DNA of 64,000 nucleotides from Mesostigma viride (lineage: Eukaryota > Streptophyta > Mesostigmatophyceae > Mesostigmatales > Mesostigmataceae), in the NCBI GenBank assembly GCA_009746045.1, contig RPFO01000027.1:907138-971137 (forward strand). The letters are read 5' to 3'. The position numbers were made by a program, and so were the translations under genes. Under the pieces are notes generated by a model. It made no database searches. It was not told where the DNA came from and was given only the letters and a program-made list of their open reading frames with translations. Each line of letters begins with the position of its first letter. Positions within the stretch are counted from its first letter, which is position 1. Positions 62,739 through 64,000 of the stretch are shown one piece after another.

Positions 62739-62825
62739 CTGCCATGTGTGCAGTGTTGTGGGTTGGGGGGGGGGGAGGGGGGGAGATTGCATGGGGGAGG
62801 GGATGTTGGGTCGAGAAGCGAGGAG

Positions 62826-63215
62826 GGAGGCAACCATCACCTCCTCGAGGACTGCATGCTGCCACATGTGAGAAATCGGGTGGGGGAGGGGAAAGAGGAG
62901 AGGGGTTGGGTGGGGAAGGAGAGATTTGAGCGGGAAAGCGGAGTTGGGCAGGGAAGGAGACTTTGGGTGGGTAAGCAAGAGAGAATAGGGGTGGGTAAGC
63001 GAGCAAGGGAGCGACCACCATTGCCCTGAGGCCTGCATTGTTCCGGGTGTTTAATGTTGGGTGGGGTTCATGGGAGATGAGATGTTGGGTGGGTAAGGAC
63101 ACGTTGACTGGGGAGGACTTGGTGGGGAAGCGAGGGGGGGGGAGAAGTAACTAGTAATCAACACATCTTTTAGCTCGGCATGCGTCTTTGAGCACGGTGT
63201 ACAATGCTGTGTGTG
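62826..63215 (-). repeat. Degenerate copies of shikimate kinase exon 62,738-62,656 acceptor edge
   Basis: The true acceptor region reads ATGGCAG|CATGCGGTCCTGAAAGAGGTG. Copies: about 62,835-62,875 (ATGTGGCAGCATGCAGTCCT then CGAGGAGGTG, coding QHAVLEEV), about 63,017-63,055 (weaker) and about 63,165-63,215 (weak). Confidence 0.75.
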
Positions 63216-64000
63216 GAGCGCTGGCGCGGGATTTATTATTATGACAATAATTATTTATTGCTTGGGGAAAGGGGCACTAGTGGGGATGAGGAGAAAGGGC
63301 GTCTTACGACGTCCCGTCTGCCAGCCAAGCCAAAGCCGCTGCCATCCTGCCCTTGTGCCTGTCACCGTTCTTGAGAGCGAGGTTTATTAAAAAACTGTAG
63401 CAATAATGCTGCCGCCTTTCGCTACTCTCGTCAATGATTGAATGATGTAACGGCACTTCTCAAGATCGATCATACACGAGGGCGAACGGGTCCGTGGGCA
63501 TGCCTATGGATTGGAACGCTTGCACCCGCATCTGACCGGTGCAACTTGGTCAACTGGCCATTAATAAACCATGCTGCATTTGCGTCAAAAGCGCGAAACA
63601 TGGCTCCTTGACCTCCCAACCAAAACACGGTAAATTGTAATTCCCCAGTGGTTAAGGAGAGATCTCGGCTGAGCATGCACAGCTGGAGGAGCAATATTGA
63701 GATGCAGGCACATCCCGTTGGATAATCTTGTGTGACACATTATACAAGCGCACACGTTGAGGGATGTTCACAGAATGACGCAACTCCGTGCCACCCGAGG
63801 GGATTCCGAAAAACTACATCCATGAATCCACGGCTAGAAAATCATTTTGACAAGACAACCCAACTCCATGCCACCCGATGGGGTGTCTACAAATCGACCC
63901 ACCTCCATGCACCCCAGAGGATGTCTAAGACCATGTTTACGGAAGACCTAACTCCAGGTCATGCAGAAGGATACCAGGACACTGATCTGATCTGGTGTCT
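63216..64000. other. Right end of window, no gene recognised
   Basis: Should lie in an upstream intron or 5' region of shikimate kinase. I searched for the Walker A (GSGKS/T) exon on the minus strand and did not find it. A short repeat of CAACTCCGTGCCACCCGA / CAACTCCATGCCACCCGA occurs at 63,780 and 63,860. Confidence 0.4.

Noticed and set aside
62215-63102. Pro- and Gly-rich frames of 140-269 codons
   Set aside because: Compositional frames in a C-rich intron tract. Only the short exon 62,738-62,656 within them is supported.
1-64000. tRNA, rRNA or other structured RNA genes
   Set aside because: Scanned by eye for tRNA arms, rRNA signatures and riboswitch-like blocks; none could be supported.
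1-64000. Bacterial or organellar origin
   Set aside because: Spliceosomal introns in three genes, chromovirus and LINEs, and a transit peptide argue for nuclear eukaryotic DNA.

Overview
The window is eukaryotic, nuclear, repeat-rich DNA. Three intron-rich host genes are plant-type: a chloroplast-targeted type II peroxiredoxin, a plant-like Bax inhibitor-1 and a plant/bacterial-type shikimate kinase. Together with many Ty3/gypsy and APE-type non-LTR elements they suggest a green alga. I cannot name the species from sequence alone.

Layout. 1-11.4 kb is a graveyard of three or four related non-LTR (LINE) families, called here LINE-A, -B, -C and -D after their distinct 3' ends. Many copies are 5'-truncated and inserted in one another's TTAA-rich tails. 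12.5-17.3 kb (minus) is a six-exon peroxiredoxin gene. 18.5-24.6 kb (plus) is a six-exon Bax inhibitor-1 gene, divergent from it. 25-26.5 kb is more LINE debris. 26.97-33.9 kb (minus) is a decayed Ty3/gypsy element (Gypsy-1) that carries a C5-cytosine DNA methyltransferase between protease and reverse transcriptase and has lost its integrase. 36-37 kb is LINE debris. A LINE-B copy with a 12-bp target duplication (37,549/49,978) is split by a complete 11.5-kb chromovirus (Gypsy-2, 38,349-49,865) with near-identical LTRs, a 5-bp target duplication, an extra 5' ORF with an RNase H1-type hybrid-binding domain, gag, pol with chromodomain, and two extra 3' ORFs. 52.0-52.9 kb (minus) is an unrecognised 302-aa ORF. 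55-57 kb holds LINE-C and LINE-A insertions. 58.3-62.7 kb (minus) holds the last five exons of shikimate kinase; its 5' exons were not found and probably lie beyond the window.

Main observations. (1) The methyltransferase-bearing retroelement. (2) The caulimovirus/RNase H1-like hybrid-binding ORF and extra downstream ORFs in Gypsy-2. (3) In all three host genes, introns contain degenerate copies of the neighbouring exon edges, splice site included, often in arrays with 47-126 bp spacing. This suggests introns here grow by tandem duplication across exon-intron junctions. Exon coordinates were worked out by hand from reading frame, phase and GT/AG sites; phases agree at every junction in all three genes.
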